From Ketobacter sp964016105 (GTDB taxonomy: Bacteria > Pseudomonadota > Gammaproteobacteria > Pseudomonadales > Ketobacteraceae): a DNA stretch of 64,000 nt. The position numbers and the translations under genes are program-made. This document shows positions 44,484 to 54,085 of this stretch, piece after piece. How positions within the stretch are numbered: the stretch's first letter is position 1; each line of letters opens with the position of its first letter. Below the pieces are notes generated by a model. The model was not told the origin of the DNA, ran no database searches, and saw nothing but the letters and a program-made list of their open reading frames with translations. The stretch covers positions 124,001 through 188,000 of the forward strand of contig CAXHEX010000005.1 of the NCBI GenBank assembly GCA_964016105.1. Direction: 5' to 3'.

Positions 44484-45263
44484 ATGTCAAACAACTTTTA
44501 TCAAGCGAATAAAAATGAAGTGCGCTTATTTACACAGGCTGCGGAGCAAAAGCTACCTGTGATGCTGACGGGGCCTACCGGTTGCGGCAAGACCCGTCTG
44601 ATTGAACATATGGGTGACGTACTTAATCGGGAAGTGATGACCATCAGTTGTCACGACGACCTCACCAGCGCCGATTTGGTGGGCCGCTTTATGGTCACCG
44701 GTGGAGACGTGGTGTGGAGCGACGGCCCCCTCACCCGGGCGGTAAAGTCCGGGGCCATTTGCTACATGGATGAAGTGGTAGAAGCACGCCACGATTCCCT
44801 TGCTGTGTTGCACTCGTTAACGGATCACCGTCGCACACTTTATCTGGATCGAGCGGGTGAAACCCTACAAGCACCTGACACCTTCATGCTGGTGTGCTCC
44901 TACAACCCAACTTACCGCAGCTCGCTAAAAGATTTAAAACAGTCGTTTCGACAGCGTTTCGTTACCATCGACATGACTTATCTGCCACCGGAACAGGAAA
45001 TCGGGGTATTGGTTTCCGAGTCAAAAGTGGATTCAGAGATCGCCAAACGACTAGTGAGTTGCGCCACGGATATTCGCAACGCAGATGATGTTTTTCATTT
45101 TGAACCACCTTCCACACGGTCACTGGTCACCGCCGCCAAAATGATCGTAGCGGGAGCCAGCGAACTGGAAGCAGCGGAAGCTTGTATTTTGGCACCACTG
45201 AGTAACGACGGAGCCGTATCGGACGGGCTAAGAGAGATTGCATCCGCCAGTCTGTTGAAATAA
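44484..45263 (+). CDS. NorQ/CbbQ-type AAA+ ATPase (module A)
   Basis: About 259 residues from ATG 44484 (GAGGGG seven bases upstream). MoxR-type AAA+ motor: Walker A 'GPTGCGKTRL', NorQ-specific 'ISCHDDLTSADLVGRF', 'WSDGPLTRAVKSGAICYMDEVVEARHD' (Walker B and sensor region) and 'SFRQRFVTIDM' (arginine finger). It remodels a metalloenzyme together with the VWA partner. It is strongly similar to the ATPase at 57086, so the module was duplicated. Confidence 0.92.
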   Translation: MSNNFYQANKNEVRLFTQAAEQKLPVMLTGPTGCGKTRLIEHMGDVLNREVMTISCHDDLTSADLVGRFMVTGGDVVWSDGPLTRAVKSGAICYMDEVVEARHDSLAVLHSLTDHRRTLYLDRAGETLQAPDTFMLVCSYNPTYRSSLKDLKQSFRQRFVTIDMTYLPPEQEIGVLVSESKVDSEIAKRLVSCATDIRNADDVFHFEPPSTRSLVTAAKMIVAGASELEAAEACILAPLSNDGAVSDGLREIASASLLK

Positions 45264-45343
45264 AGCAACGATACAACACCAAATAACACCAACAAGAACA
45301 GATTCACTCTGTGACAAATCTGTAATAAACAAGGGGCTTAATC

Positions 45344-45478
45344 ATGAGCAAAAAAATGGTTTCTGAACAGGATAGAAAACGCAAAAAAGCGCTGATCGTT
45401 TTCCAAGTGCTTTTGTATTCTTATCTATTGGGTTTATTCCTATTCCAACTCCACCTTTACTCCATTAGCGATTGGTAA
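45344..45478 (+). CDS. Small single-span membrane protein, 44 residues
   Basis: ATG 45344 has AAGGGG eight bases upstream. The product has a basic N-terminus 'MSKKMVSEQDRKRKKA', then a helix 'LIVFQVLLYSYLLGLFLFQLHLY' and the end 'SISDW'. It stops 5 bases before the next gene's ATG (45484), a tight operon spacing. Positive-inside charge fits a type II membrane microprotein. No known family. Confidence 0.6.
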   Translation: MSKKMVSEQDRKRKKALIVFQVLLYSYLLGLFLFQLHLYSISDW

Positions 45479-45483
45479 ACACT

Positions 45484-46197
45484 ATGGCCACAACAACTCA
45501 GAGCCCAAATACATTTAAAGCCTATGACGCCCATGAAGATGAGAGTAAAAAAGCTCAGTGGCGTGCAGACAAATGGATGATAGGCGGCACTCTACTCATG
45601 GGTACCGGCGTTCTTGGATTATTCGGTTTGCCCCTATTCTTCTATGGCATGCGACTGCAGATTTTAGCAGCCAAGCAAGGTCTTTCAGTTAGACCGTTGA
45701 TCATCACGCTGATCGGCTATTTGGTTATCATCGATTCATCACTCAACAGTCTTGGTTGGGCCATGGATTTATTTGCCAACCATTCGTTGATCAATCGCGT
45801 TCTCACCGCCGGCTGGGGAGCCGTATTTGATGGCGGCTACTTCTGGCACTACAACGAACTTACGGTAGGACCCTATGCCGTGGGTGGTGCCGGTGCGCCA
45901 GGTGAAAAAGGCTGGGAAATCTCTTTGATTCTTGCCTGCTTTGCTCCGCGTTTGGCGGCGGCCATTGGTTTGTTGCAAATGAAGCGTTGGGGACAACAGT
46001 GGTTGATCGTGACCTGCTGGATGGGTCTTATCGTTTGGATCGGTTACAACCTCAACATGACGTTCTATGCTGATGTGCGCTACGCCAACATCACCTTCCC
46101 AGTTTGGGGTTGGTGGATTTACGATATTTTCTATATCACCCCATTTCTCTCATTGCCGTACCTACATACGGTGAATCGAGAAATCTTCAGTGACTAG
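45484..46197 (+). CDS. Integral membrane protein of module A, unknown family
   Basis: A 237-residue protein from ATG 45484 with about six membrane spans ('MIGGTLLMGTGVLGLFGLPLFFYGMRLQIL', 'PLIITLIGYLVIIDSSLNSLGWAMDLF', 'WLIVTCWMGLIVWIGYNLNMTF'). Loops contain 'WGAVFDGGYFWHYNELTVGPYAVGGAGAPGEKGWE' with several Trp, Tyr and one His that could sit near a cofactor. No family recognised. It lies downstream of the VWA/AAA pair, so it is one candidate client of that chaperone. Confidence 0.8.
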   Translation: MATTTQSPNTFKAYDAHEDESKKAQWRADKWMIGGTLLMGTGVLGLFGLPLFFYGMRLQILAAKQGLSVRPLIITLIGYLVIIDSSLNSLGWAMDLFANHSLINRVLTAGWGAVFDGGYFWHYNELTVGPYAVGGAGAPGEKGWEISLILACFAPRLAAAIGLLQMKRWGQQWLIVTCWMGLIVWIGYNLNMTFYADVRYANITFPVWGWWIYDIFYITPFLSLPYLHTVNREIFSD

Positions 46198-46223
46198 TTC
46201 CACTACTGAATAGGAGAAAAATC

Positions 46224-46694
46224 ATGAGCGATAAACAAGAAAAAGACCTACCAGTAGGAACCACGGAACACTTCGCCAATATGCATAAATGGCTACAGAG
46301 GGGCCTGTTTGTGTGCTTGGTGGCATTGGTTATTGAAGCATCCCTAAGCCTGCCAGGACTGTTGATCTGGTTTGGCTGGCCCACATTAACCGTCACCGAA
46401 GTTTGTGACGAGTTAATGAAAGTGCGCTGGTCCGATGACAATGCGGAGTGTTTAGTACCACACCCACTGTATGGCAAAAACGAGGGTGAAGGCCGCACAA
46501 CGGGCCCCAATGCCACCGCTCAAGATCAGTGGGGAATTCAGCCGCGGCCAGAGTACAAAGCCATTCACTTCCGTGATTTGGTGAAATGGAGAGACGATCG
46601 CCTGGCCCGAGAAGCAGCGGCCGCTGAAGCGAGGGAGGCCGCCATGAAGGAAGCCGCCAGCGCCGAGGGCGCCGCCCTGGGCGGGGAAACCTGA
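46224..46694 (+). CDS. Single-span membrane protein with Ala/Glu-rich tail
   Basis: A 156-residue protein with one helix ('GLFVCLVALVIEASLSLPGLLIWFG'), two Cys in the following loop ('VCDELMK', 'AECLVP') and a C-terminal helix rich in Ala and Glu ('AREAAAAEAREAAMKEAAS'). AGGAG precedes the start. No known family. It is transcribed with the polytopic protein 26 bases upstream and is probably part of the same complex. Confidence 0.75.
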   Translation: MSDKQEKDLPVGTTEHFANMHKWLQRGLFVCLVALVIEASLSLPGLLIWFGWPTLTVTEVCDELMKVRWSDDNAECLVPHPLYGKNEGEGRTTGPNATAQDQWGIQPRPEYKAIHFRDLVKWRDDRLAREAAAAEAREAAMKEAASAEGAALGGET

Positions 46695-46700
46695 CCACGG

Positions 46701-47660
46701 ATGGACACAAACAAGATCGATCCGGAACTGCGGCTGATTAGCCGCCTGGTTCCACCCCTGCCCTTGCACTACCCTATTGCAAGGGCAGTTTCCAAGCTCT
46801 CTATGGCGCTGTACCCTAACCCCAAATCCGTAAACGGAATTCCCCTCACTATTCTGGACCTGGGCCCAATTCAATTGCGGCTATTCATGCCAACCAGTAA
46901 AAAGAAGCGCGCTGCTTTACTTTGGATTCACGGTGGTGGCTATATGCTGGGAGCCGCTGCCATGGATGATAAGAGCTGCGCCGATTTCGCGAAAAACCAT
47001 GACCTTGCCATAGTATCTGTCGACTATAGGTTAGCGCCCACACATCCGTTCCCAACCCCACTGGATGATTGTTTTTATGCCTGGCAATGGCTGCAACAAA
47101 ATGCGAAAGACTTGGGAGTAAACCCTGAACGGGTTCTTATTGGTGGTCAAAGCGCAGGAGGGGGATTGGCGGCCGCGTTAGCCCAACGCATTTACGACAG
47201 TGCAGAGACTCAACCCATTGGGCAAGTACTGCTTTGCCCCATGCTGGATGATCGCACGGCCATTCGCCCAGACATAAAACCCAGGCAACACAAGTTCTGG
47301 AATAAAAACAACACCTATGGTGGCTGGCAAGCTTACTTATCACAAGACCCCGGAGCGTCACAAACGCCTGAATATGCTGTACCCGCAAGACGTGAAAACC
47401 TAGGGGGACTGGCCCCAGCCTGGATTGGTGTGGGAGATGTGGATCTGTTTTTTGATGAATCTAAGTTCTACTCTGAGCGATTGCAGCAAGCCAATGTGCC
47501 TTGCCATTTTGAAGTGGCAGCCGGAGGACCCCATGGGTTTGAACGCTTGAGACCTCTGGCCACCATTTCACGCCGCTATATGGATTCCTGTAATCAGTTT
47601 ATCCAACAGGTGCTTAAAGGTGATTGCCACGCTACCAATCAAACAAAGCGCGACGCTTAG
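46701..47660 (+). CDS. Alpha/beta hydrolase, hormone-sensitive lipase family
   Basis: A 319-residue esterase: oxyanion motif HGGGYMLG, nucleophile in 'GGQSAGGGLAA' (GxSxG), acid in 'GVGDVDLFFDES' and His in 'GGPHGFERL'. The catalytic triad is therefore complete. It would hydrolyse esters of hydrophobic acids or lactones. It starts 6 bases after the preceding gene, closing the module A operon, and its 3' end overlaps the convergent lipoprotein gene by 29 bases. Confidence 0.92.
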   Translation: MDTNKIDPELRLISRLVPPLPLHYPIARAVSKLSMALYPNPKSVNGIPLTILDLGPIQLRLFMPTSKKKRAALLWIHGGGYMLGAAAMDDKSCADFAKNHDLAIVSVDYRLAPTHPFPTPLDDCFYAWQWLQQNAKDLGVNPERVLIGGQSAGGGLAAALAQRIYDSAETQPIGQVLLCPMLDDRTAIRPDIKPRQHKFWNKNNTYGGWQAYLSQDPGASQTPEYAVPARRENLGGLAPAWIGVGDVDLFFDESKFYSERLQQANVPCHFEVAAGGPHGFERLRPLATISRRYMDSCNQFIQQVLKGDCHATNQTKRDA

Positions 47661-48972
47661 GCTTTGCGGGAATGACCAACGGCTCAGCTGCCACGGCGGG
47701 AGGCTCAACTATGGGGCTAACCTGAGCACTTTTGTTAGCGGCTTTCATGGCATTCAACTGCTCAGACAGTGCTTTGATCTGTTCGCCCAGGCTTTGCTCT
47801 AGCTGAGTCACTCGGCTATTCACAGACTCTGGTTCCGAAGTCGCAGATGATGCTTCAGTGGCGGCTTCAGATACTAACGTTTCAGCCTGCTGCGGTTCGC
47901 CACTGTCTTCGCCATTGTCAGACTCCACTATCACTTCGTGGGCCGGCTGGGCAGCCATCAATTGGGGTGCTTTCTGACTCAAAAATTCCAGTTGCTGAAG
48001 TACCTGAAGATTTCGCACATCTTCTGCACCCATACTGTGGCCAACGCTTCTCAATCTTTCCGTTAACAGCATCAACCAGCGCTCCATTTCTCTTCGATCC
48101 ATGTCCACCAGTTTTTGCATATCTGCTGACACCGCTTGAGCCACGTCAAATGCAAATTCAGCTTCGGCTTTCGCTTCCAAAATGGCTTTCTCATTTCGAG
48201 TGTCTTGAGCTATCACCGCCTTTGCTTTAGTCAAAGCACCCAAAGAAGCCGTGAGACTAAGAGGCGCATAACGATCCATGGTATATCGATCTTCCCGCTC
48301 CACACGTCGGCTAATCTCATACAGATAAAAGCGCTGGGCGGCGGCTATTTCCAACGCCTTTTGCTCCTGTTGAAGGCCGGGCAATCGATCACGAACCGCA
48401 TCCATACGGCCCCGTGTGACGGAGTCAATCAAGCGTTGCTGACTTCGCTCCAGATCCTGGTATTCGCGGGGAAAATAAATCTGAGCCTGAAATTTCTTTA
48501 ACCAAGCGAAGTTCTCGTCAGTGCTGGCAAAAATAACATCAGCCTGACGCTTGGTTTCTTCAGCCTGAGACAGAGCCAAATCTGCTTCCGTAATCAGCTC
48601 CAAAGTTTTGGAACCCAGGGTATCACTGAAGAACATGGAAATAGAGTTATTCACACGATGAGGCTCCGCCTGAAAACGCTCGTAGTAACGTCGCGCTTCA
48701 GTAAGTGCCTGCTTTGCTTTCTCCACCTCTCTGGGAGCATACAAATCCACGTTGCTAGCCTGAGCCTTTGCCACACGTGATTCTGTGATTTGGAGGGCCT
48801 CCATCAACTTTTGAACCTGCTGCTGATCAGAAGAGTGCTGCTCCACCTGTTTTACCATTAAGGCGCCCGGGGTTGAGCAACCCGTAAGCATGGCACCCTG
48901 GGCAAGCACAACAACCATGGCGGCCGTGGTGAGTTTCAGGGAGGCTTTAGTGTTTTTTGCAAATAAGTTCAT
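47632..48972 (-). CDS. Coiled-coil lipoprotein
   Basis: A 446-residue protein with lipobox 'GAMLTGC', then long alpha-helical coiled-coil segments ('ITESRVAKAQASN', 'EVEKAKQALTEARRYYERF', 'ADLALSQAEETKRQADVIFAS') and a C-terminal low-complexity region with another coiled coil ('SRVTQLEQSLGEQIKALSEQLNAMKAAN'). The pattern resembles DUF4398-type envelope lipoproteins. Function unknown; an envelope tether is plausible. It points away from the diguanylate cyclase and overlaps the convergent hydrolase gene at its 3' end. Confidence 0.8.
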   Translation of the reverse strand: MNLFAKNTKASLKLTTAAMVVVLAQGAMLTGCSTPGALMVKQVEQHSSDQQQVQKLMEALQITESRVAKAQASNVDLYAPREVEKAKQALTEARRYYERFQAEPHRVNNSISMFFSDTLGSKTLELITEADLALSQAEETKRQADVIFASTDENFAWLKKFQAQIYFPREYQDLERSQQRLIDSVTRGRMDAVRDRLPGLQQEQKALEIAAAQRFYLYEISRRVEREDRYTMDRYAPLSLTASLGALTKAKAVIAQDTRNEKAILEAKAEAEFAFDVAQAVSADMQKLVDMDRREMERWLMLLTERLRSVGHSMGAEDVRNLQVLQQLEFLSQKAPQLMAAQPAHEVIVESDNGEDSGEPQQAETLVSEAATEASSATSEPESVNSRVTQLEQSLGEQIKALSEQLNAMKAANKSAQVSPIVEPPAVAAEPLVIPAKPKRRALFDW

Positions 48973-49456
48973 GGGCTAGTCCTTCGCTAACTTCGGCTCC
49001 GATATACGGGGTACACTGACAAAGACTAAGAAAGAAATCCGAACTATGAAGGAATAATCAGGCGTTAAAAATTCACCACCTATTGTTAAATAAAATAAGC
49101 AGATTTTTCATCATGTTGGAAAGACTATCGCAAGTGTCGCCAAAGAAGGCATCTATTACTGGATGATTTTTATACTTTAACCCAGGAGCAAACCGAGACG
49201 TTGATAGCCATAATCTGGAAAAATATTGCTCATACAAAACCACAATTGAATAACCTTGTTGTCTTCTTGAATGGGTTCCGTTTATTCAAGCGATCTATTT
49301 TGTATTTTATTTCAGGCAGTTAGCCAAAGACAAAGCCATGTTTCAAAGCACAGGCACAAATGCAATGAACTTCACTGTGCTGCCTTTCACAATTTTACAA
49401 ATCAGCTGAAGAAGGAATTGGAATATGAAGAGTGACCTAAAGGAATAAAAACCTTT
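48973..49456. other. Gene-poor region, 484 bases
   Basis: This AT-rich stretch lies between the coiled-coil lipoprotein start and the diguanylate cyclase stop. It has an open frame on the plus strand around 49130-49320 without a plausible start or ribosome site; it could be a gene remnant. No convincing RNA, operator or terminator was seen. Confidence 0.5.
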
Positions 49457-51385
49457 TCAAGCCCGTAAGGAAGGTGAAACAAAGGCAGATTCCACACGAT
49501 TACGGCCATTGGACTTGGCCTGATAAAGGTATCGATCAGCATTGGACAGTAGCGCTTCATAACCGTCGCGCTGGGTTGGTACTTCGCACGCCACCCCCAC
49601 ACTCACCGTAAGGTTCACGGATTGGCCTCCATGGACGACTTCAAGCCGATCAATTGCCAGTCGCAATTTCTCAGCCACCACCAAGGCTCCCTGTAAATCC
49701 GTATTAGGTAGCAGGATCACAAACTCTTCACCGCCATATCGAGCCGCCACATCGGGAGGTCGCCGTATACCTCCCTGCAGCAATTTACTGGCCTCCACTA
49801 AACAGCAATCTCCGAATTGATGCCCATAACTGTCATTGAGCTGCTTAAAATGATCGATATCCATCATCAGTAACGAGATAGGTTTTTTATCTCGAAAAGC
49901 GCGGGCGTACTCCTTTGCCAACACCTGATTAAGATATCGTCGGTTACGCAACCCGGTAAGTTCGTCGTGGGTATTCATTTCCCTTAGCAACTGATTTGCC
50001 TGCTCCAATTCTCGAGTTCTTTGGGTTACCAATTCATCCAAATCACGGTTGAGCTTTATCTGGGAATCCAACAGTTCCTGTTGGGCCAAAGCAGACTCCT
50101 GCTGGGCTTGCTCTCTCAAACGACGTTCGTTGTTAACCAGATACGCCAAACCGATAGAAAACAAAATCAACTCCAAAGCCGAACTCCATTTCATCACAAT
50201 GGGTGCTAAGTGGTAGGCGGGGATAATTTTTTGCGCACTGAGTGCGGTGAACAATACACCCACGAGTAACGCGCCCTGTCCTAAGCAATAATAGATTGCA
50301 GGACGGTAACCTTGCATTAATCGAACTATGGCAGCAACGATCAGCGCCACAGCTGAGACCATAGTGATCACTGCCGTGAGCTTGGCTGCCACAGGTATAG
50401 AAACGAAAAACATGACAATAAACGCCACGCCTCCCACCCCGAGAAGCCCTTGAAAAAAGCGATGAAAAACGGGCAAGCTAACACGGGTATTAAGATACTC
50501 CATTCCAAACAAAATCAGGAAAACACCCGCGAGAAAACTGAAGGTATAGACACAGATTTGCTGAAAATACAGACTTTCCGGCCAAAGCCGGAAAGTTAGC
50601 CCAGTAATGCTGGTATTAAACAACAACATAGAAAACACCATCAATACATAGAGCCCATAAACACGGCTGCGTATTCCTACCCATAGAAACAAATTATAGA
50701 TGCCAAGACCAACCGCAATGCCCACGTAGGCTCCATCCAGCATATCTATGCCAAACCGTACATCTACAAATGTCTGCTCCGATTGCAGCTTAATAGGAAA
50801 ATGTAAACTGCTACTGGATTGAATGCGGATATAAATATCCGCCTGTTCACCAGAATTTAGATCCAAGGGAAAGACAAAACCGTTGAGGCTAAAATGACGC
50901 TGAGAAAATGGCAGTGAATCACCAGCGATCCAAGTAAAGTGGCTACCACCACGAATATAGTGCAGTGTGACTGTATCCAGTAACGGGTAGTCGACGTTGA
51001 GATAAAATCGATCCACCTGAACCTGTTCATTGTTCGGCAGCAAGTTATTTTTCAGTCTCAAATAAAGCCAATAGGTGCTGTCGCTATAACCCAGCTGCAA
51101 ATGATCTGAACCGGTGGTTTTAAACTCTCCAGCCGCCATTGCCGTCTGTGCTGCAGCTAAGTCAAGGGATGCGTTTTTATCTTCCAAGATCAAAAGCTGA
51201 CGGGAAAGGTTCAGATTTAGCTGAGTATTATCAATATTGACTAGGTTACCAAAAGCATCCGCGCAAGAAACAAAAAGGACCCAGCCCACTAAAATCATTC
51301 GCCACAACAACTGGACCATAAAGTGACCGAATCCGTCACTTTCATATGGATATAACCTATTGATATGAATTCCGTTATCGAACAT
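49457..51385 (-). CDS. 7TMR-DISM diguanylate cyclase (GGDEF)
   Basis: A 642-residue membrane sensor. After an export signal comes a periplasmic 7TMR-DISM extracellular domain (~45-190, 'GYSDSTYWLYLRLKNN', 'GFVFPLDLNSGEQADIYIRIQSS'), then seven membrane helices, a coiled coil ('LDELVTQRTRELEQANQLLREMNTHDELTGLRNRRYL') and a GGDEF domain with intact GGEEF. An inhibitory I-site RxxD ('RPPD') lies five residues before it. So it should make c-di-GMP with product inhibition, in response to an external ligand. A shorter start at ATG 51319 is possible. Confidence 0.93.
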   Translation of the reverse strand: MFDNGIHINRLYPYESDGFGHFMVQLLWRMILVGWVLFVSCADAFGNLVNIDNTQLNLNLSRQLLILEDKNASLDLAAAQTAMAAGEFKTTGSDHLQLGYSDSTYWLYLRLKNNLLPNNEQVQVDRFYLNVDYPLLDTVTLHYIRGGSHFTWIAGDSLPFSQRHFSLNGFVFPLDLNSGEQADIYIRIQSSSSLHFPIKLQSEQTFVDVRFGIDMLDGAYVGIAVGLGIYNLFLWVGIRSRVYGLYVLMVFSMLLFNTSITGLTFRLWPESLYFQQICVYTFSFLAGVFLILFGMEYLNTRVSLPVFHRFFQGLLGVGGVAFIVMFFVSIPVAAKLTAVITMVSAVALIVAAIVRLMQGYRPAIYYCLGQGALLVGVLFTALSAQKIIPAYHLAPIVMKWSSALELILFSIGLAYLVNNERRLREQAQQESALAQQELLDSQIKLNRDLDELVTQRTRELEQANQLLREMNTHDELTGLRNRRYLNQVLAKEYARAFRDKKPISLLMMDIDHFKQLNDSYGHQFGDCCLVEASKLLQGGIRRPPDVAARYGGEEFVILLPNTDLQGALVVAEKLRLAIDRLEVVHGGQSVNLTVSVGVACEVPTQRDGYEALLSNADRYLYQAKSNGRNRVESAFVSPSLRA

Positions 51386-51484
51386 TGGAAGCAGGCCATC
51401 AATGGGCCAAAAAACCTATTATGGGAGTCATTCTAATCAGTATAGACGAACTTTTAATAGGTCCGCAGTAGGGCTGGATTGGGT

Positions 51485-51511
51485 AAAAAAACGCCCGCGA
51501 AGGAGCGGGCG
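51485..51511 (-). terminator. Rho-independent terminator of the SDR/P450 operon
   Basis: Stem CGCCCGC (51492-51498) / GCGGGCG (51505-51511), 6-base loop, followed on the minus strand by a run of seven T (51485-51491). It lies 29 bases after the SDR stop. Confidence 0.9.
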
Positions 51512-51540
51512 GTGCCGATGATTAACGCACAGTGTGAGAC

Positions 51541-52425
51541 CTAGGCACTGTGCACGGCATTCTGCTGTTGGGCAACAGACAGATCAATTGGCGGCACGCC
51601 TGTCAAACGACAACTCTCGTCATACAGCTTTAGGCTTAGCTGACGATCTTTGGTTTTAGATGATATGGGCAACGGTCCCTGTGAGGGGACAAACTCTCCA
51701 GTGCGCCCATCCCACTCTCGAGACAGCGCCATATCTTTAATGAACTTCCCAGATAGCTCCGCGGATACAAGAAACTTCTTAAGAATCCCGTAAATGAATT
51801 TAGGAATACTGCGAAAGAACTCGGAATCCACATACCCGGGGTGTACCGCATTTGTAGTGACGTGGCTAGGCAAACGATGCACAAGCTCGTTACTGAACAG
51901 CACATTGGCTAGTTTAGATTGCCCGTAAGCAGGCACACCCCAAAGGTAAAGTTTGCGCCCACCACGAAAACGGTTGAAACGAATTCGCCCCATCATGTGA
52001 CCAATAGACGACACATGCACGATACGAGAATTGGGCGCTTTAATCAGAAGAGGCAGCAACAAATGAGTCAGCATAAAATGCCCCAGGTAGTTCACACCAA
52101 ACTGCATCTCAAAACCATCCTTGGTGTACTCCTCTTGCAAAGGAAATACACCTGCATTGTTCACCAACGCATCTAGTACCGGAAATTCCCTGTTAATCGC
52201 TTCAGCAAATTGTCGGATGCTCTCAAACGAGGACAAATCCAATTGTCTGAATAGAACTTCTGCATCTGTATCTTGCTTTAAGATCTGTTGCCGAGCTGCT
52301 TCTGCTTTATCAGGATTTCGACAGGCCAAAATCACACGGGCACCGTCCATGGCAGCCAACTTTGCTACGATGAATCCTATGCCCGCATTACTGCCAGTCA
52401 CTAAGACAGTTTTCTTATCAGTCAC
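51541..52425 (-). CDS. Short-chain dehydrogenase (retinol dehydrogenase type)
   Basis: About 294 residues starting at GTG 52425, which has GGAGG seven bases upstream; the longer start is TTG. Rossmann motif 'TGSNAGIGF', 'ACRNPDKAEAAR' (NADP preference from the Arg), 'NNAGVF', Ser in 'VHVSSIGHMMG' and YxxxK in 'AYGQSKLAN'. The pattern matches retinol dehydrogenase/WWOX-type SDRs. It is the last gene of a minus-strand unit with a small protein and a P450, and would process the P450 product. Confidence 0.9.
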   Translation of the reverse strand: MTDKKTVLVTGSNAGIGFIVAKLAAMDGARVILACRNPDKAEAARQQILKQDTDAEVLFRQLDLSSFESIRQFAEAINREFPVLDALVNNAGVFPLQEEYTKDGFEMQFGVNYLGHFMLTHLLLPLLIKAPNSRIVHVSSIGHMMGRIRFNRFRGGRKLYLWGVPAYGQSKLANVLFSNELVHRLPSHVTTNAVHPGYVDSEFFRSIPKFIYGILKKFLVSAELSGKFIKDMALSREWDGRTGEFVPSQGPLPISSKTKDRQLSLKLYDESCRLTGVPPIDLSVAQQQNAVHSA

Positions 52426-52461
52426 CCATACACCTCCAGACAATGCCCTCCAATTGTTGAG

Positions 52462-52806
52462 TTAACCTTCGTGCTTTGTACCAGTGAAGGGGAACTTACC
52501 CATGATGGCCGCATTTACATGACCACTTATGGTATTGCCCTCAACCACACCACCAAACTTGAGTGTCAATGGCAACGGCTTTTTGATCTTGTTGATCCAG
52601 GCTATGTCACCCGTGTTGCTGTCATAGGATGCGTCGATGATCTCTTCAACTTGATCCATGGCAGACTGGGTTCCGGACACGGCACCGCCTTCATGAGAAA
52701 GGGTTAAAGTGGTCTCCTGTGGGCCAGTGGGGCCATGAATGGTGACAGACCAACTTCCTGCTACAGATGCAGGCACTTCAGTTGATGACTCACTATTGTT
52801 ACTCAT
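52462..52806 (-). CDS. Small beta-rich protein, unknown function
   Basis: A 114-residue cytoplasmic protein from ATG 52806. The body is beta-rich: 'VAGSWSVTIHGPTGPQETTLTLSHEGGAVSGTQSAM', 'IAWINKIKKPLPLTLKFGGVVEGNTISGHV', ending 'MGKFPFTGTKHEG'. It looks like a compact barrel related to small lipocalin-like domains, but I do not recognise a named family. It lies 36 bases from the SDR and 37 bases from the P450. It may bind the pathway's hydrophobic intermediate. Confidence 0.75.
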   Translation of the reverse strand: MSNNSESSTEVPASVAGSWSVTIHGPTGPQETTLTLSHEGGAVSGTQSAMDQVEEIIDASYDSNTGDIAWINKIKKPLPLTLKFGGVVEGNTISGHVNAAIMGKFPFTGTKHEG

Positions 52807-52843
52807 TGTGTATCCTCTATTTTTATAGTCGTTAGTTTTAGGT

Positions 52844-54085
52844 CTATTTATTCCATACAAGATGGATTGTTGCTGGCCCAGAAATAATGCCAGCCTTGAA
52901 GGTAGGCGGGTTCTCTGGATCCAAATGAAATTCCGGCAATTTGTTTAGTAGGGTTTCCACCATAATTCTCAATTCAGCCCGTGCTAAATGAGCACCCAAG
53001 CAATGGTGTGGCCCTTTACCAAAAGCCAGCTGTGCATTTTTTTCACGGGTTTGATCGAAGGCGGTGGGATTGTCGTAGGCAGCCTCATCAATCACTGCGG
53101 CAGGAAGGAACATCATAACTCGCTCCCCTTCCATCAACGGAACGCCGTGGAACTCAACGTCTTTCTTTAAGATTCGTATAGGAGCTACAAACGCGTAGCG
53201 GCGTAGCAGCTCTTCAACTGCATCGGGAATTTGTTCTGGATTGGCACGCAAATTATTCTGCAACTCCGGGTCTGATGCCAAATGACGGACCGCAAAGCCC
53301 ATGCCATTAACGACGGTATCCAGACCGGCAATAAAAAGAATCACGCAGTAACTTAACATCAGATCCAGCCGCATGGGCTCGCCTTCTATTTCCAGGCTCC
53401 ACAGCAGGCTTATGATATCGTCCTTGGGATTATCTCTACGATCAATGATGGTCTCTCTGAGCACATCAGCAATCGCTTTCATCATCTGAAAGTTTTCAGC
53501 CAAATCCGGTGTAATGGAGGTGAGATGCTTCTTCGCCAGTTCCCGATATTCTCTCTCTTTTTCAACAGGCAAACCGAACATCTGTAAAAAGATTTCTACG
53601 GGATACAAATCAGAAACATCATGCTGAAATTCACATTGGCCTTTGTCCGCAATGTTATCGATAAGCCGCTCAGCCAACTTTCTTATTTCCGCTTCCATGG
53701 CGGCAACCGACTTAGGTGAAAAGGTAGAAAATAATGGCTGGCGAATCTTGGGGTGTGCTGGTGGATCGATACAAATGGGTACCGGCGCAGGAATTCGTTC
53801 TTCTTCCGGTAATTCTGCCATCATCGCCTCAAAGGCTTCAGGAGCAAAATGCTCACTGGAAAAGGTTTTGAAATCCACAAAGGCTTCGGATACCAGATCA
53901 TACTTTTGAAACATCCAGTGGCCGCCATTGTAGGGCGTCCAAAATATGGGGGGTGCATTCTTAGCTATGTCTTCAGCCCGCTTGTGGGGATCTTTGTTGT
54001 ACTCGGGGTCATTGTTGTAATCAAAGTCATAAACCAATTCATCCGGTACATGGGAGGGCTTCTTAATCTTGGGGGCTGTGCTCAT
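52844..54085 (-). CDS. Cytochrome P450 (third)
   Basis: A 413-residue P450 with I-helix AGLDTV (253-258, acid and Thr present), ExxR at 292-295 ('EELLRR') and haem loop 'FGKGPHHCLG' (355-364, Cys362). The architecture resembles P450cam-like bacterial enzymes ('FDYNNDPEY' at the start, 'PICIDPPAHPKIR'). It is transcribed away from module B, with the 22-bp operators in the divergent gap, so it may be co-regulated with that module. No ferredoxin gene is adjacent. Confidence 0.93.
   Translation of the reverse strand: MSTAPKIKKPSHVPDELVYDFDYNNDPEYNKDPHKRAEDIAKNAPPIFWTPYNGGHWMFQKYDLVSEAFVDFKTFSSEHFAPEAFEAMMAELPEEERIPAPVPICIDPPAHPKIRQPLFSTFSPKSVAAMEAEIRKLAERLIDNIADKGQCEFQHDVSDLYPVEIFLQMFGLPVEKEREYRELAKKHLTSITPDLAENFQMMKAIADVLRETIIDRRDNPKDDIISLLWSLEIEGEPMRLDLMLSYCVILFIAGLDTVVNGMGFAVRHLASDPELQNNLRANPEQIPDAVEELLRRYAFVAPIRILKKDVEFHGVPLMEGERVMMFLPAAVIDEAAYDNPTAFDQTREKNAQLAFGKGPHHCLGAHLARAELRIMVETLLNKLPEFHLDPENPPTFKAGIISGPATIHLVWNK

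Noticed and set aside
42911..45263. VWA plus AAA+ pair as magnesium or cobalt chelatase subunits
   Set aside because: The ATPase carries NorQ-specific stretches (CHDDLT, GAICY-DEVVEAR) and no chelatase H-like gene is near.
49130..49320. Possible plus-strand gene in the 484-base gap
   Set aside because: The open frame has no start or ribosome site and no recognisable family; noted only as a possible remnant.
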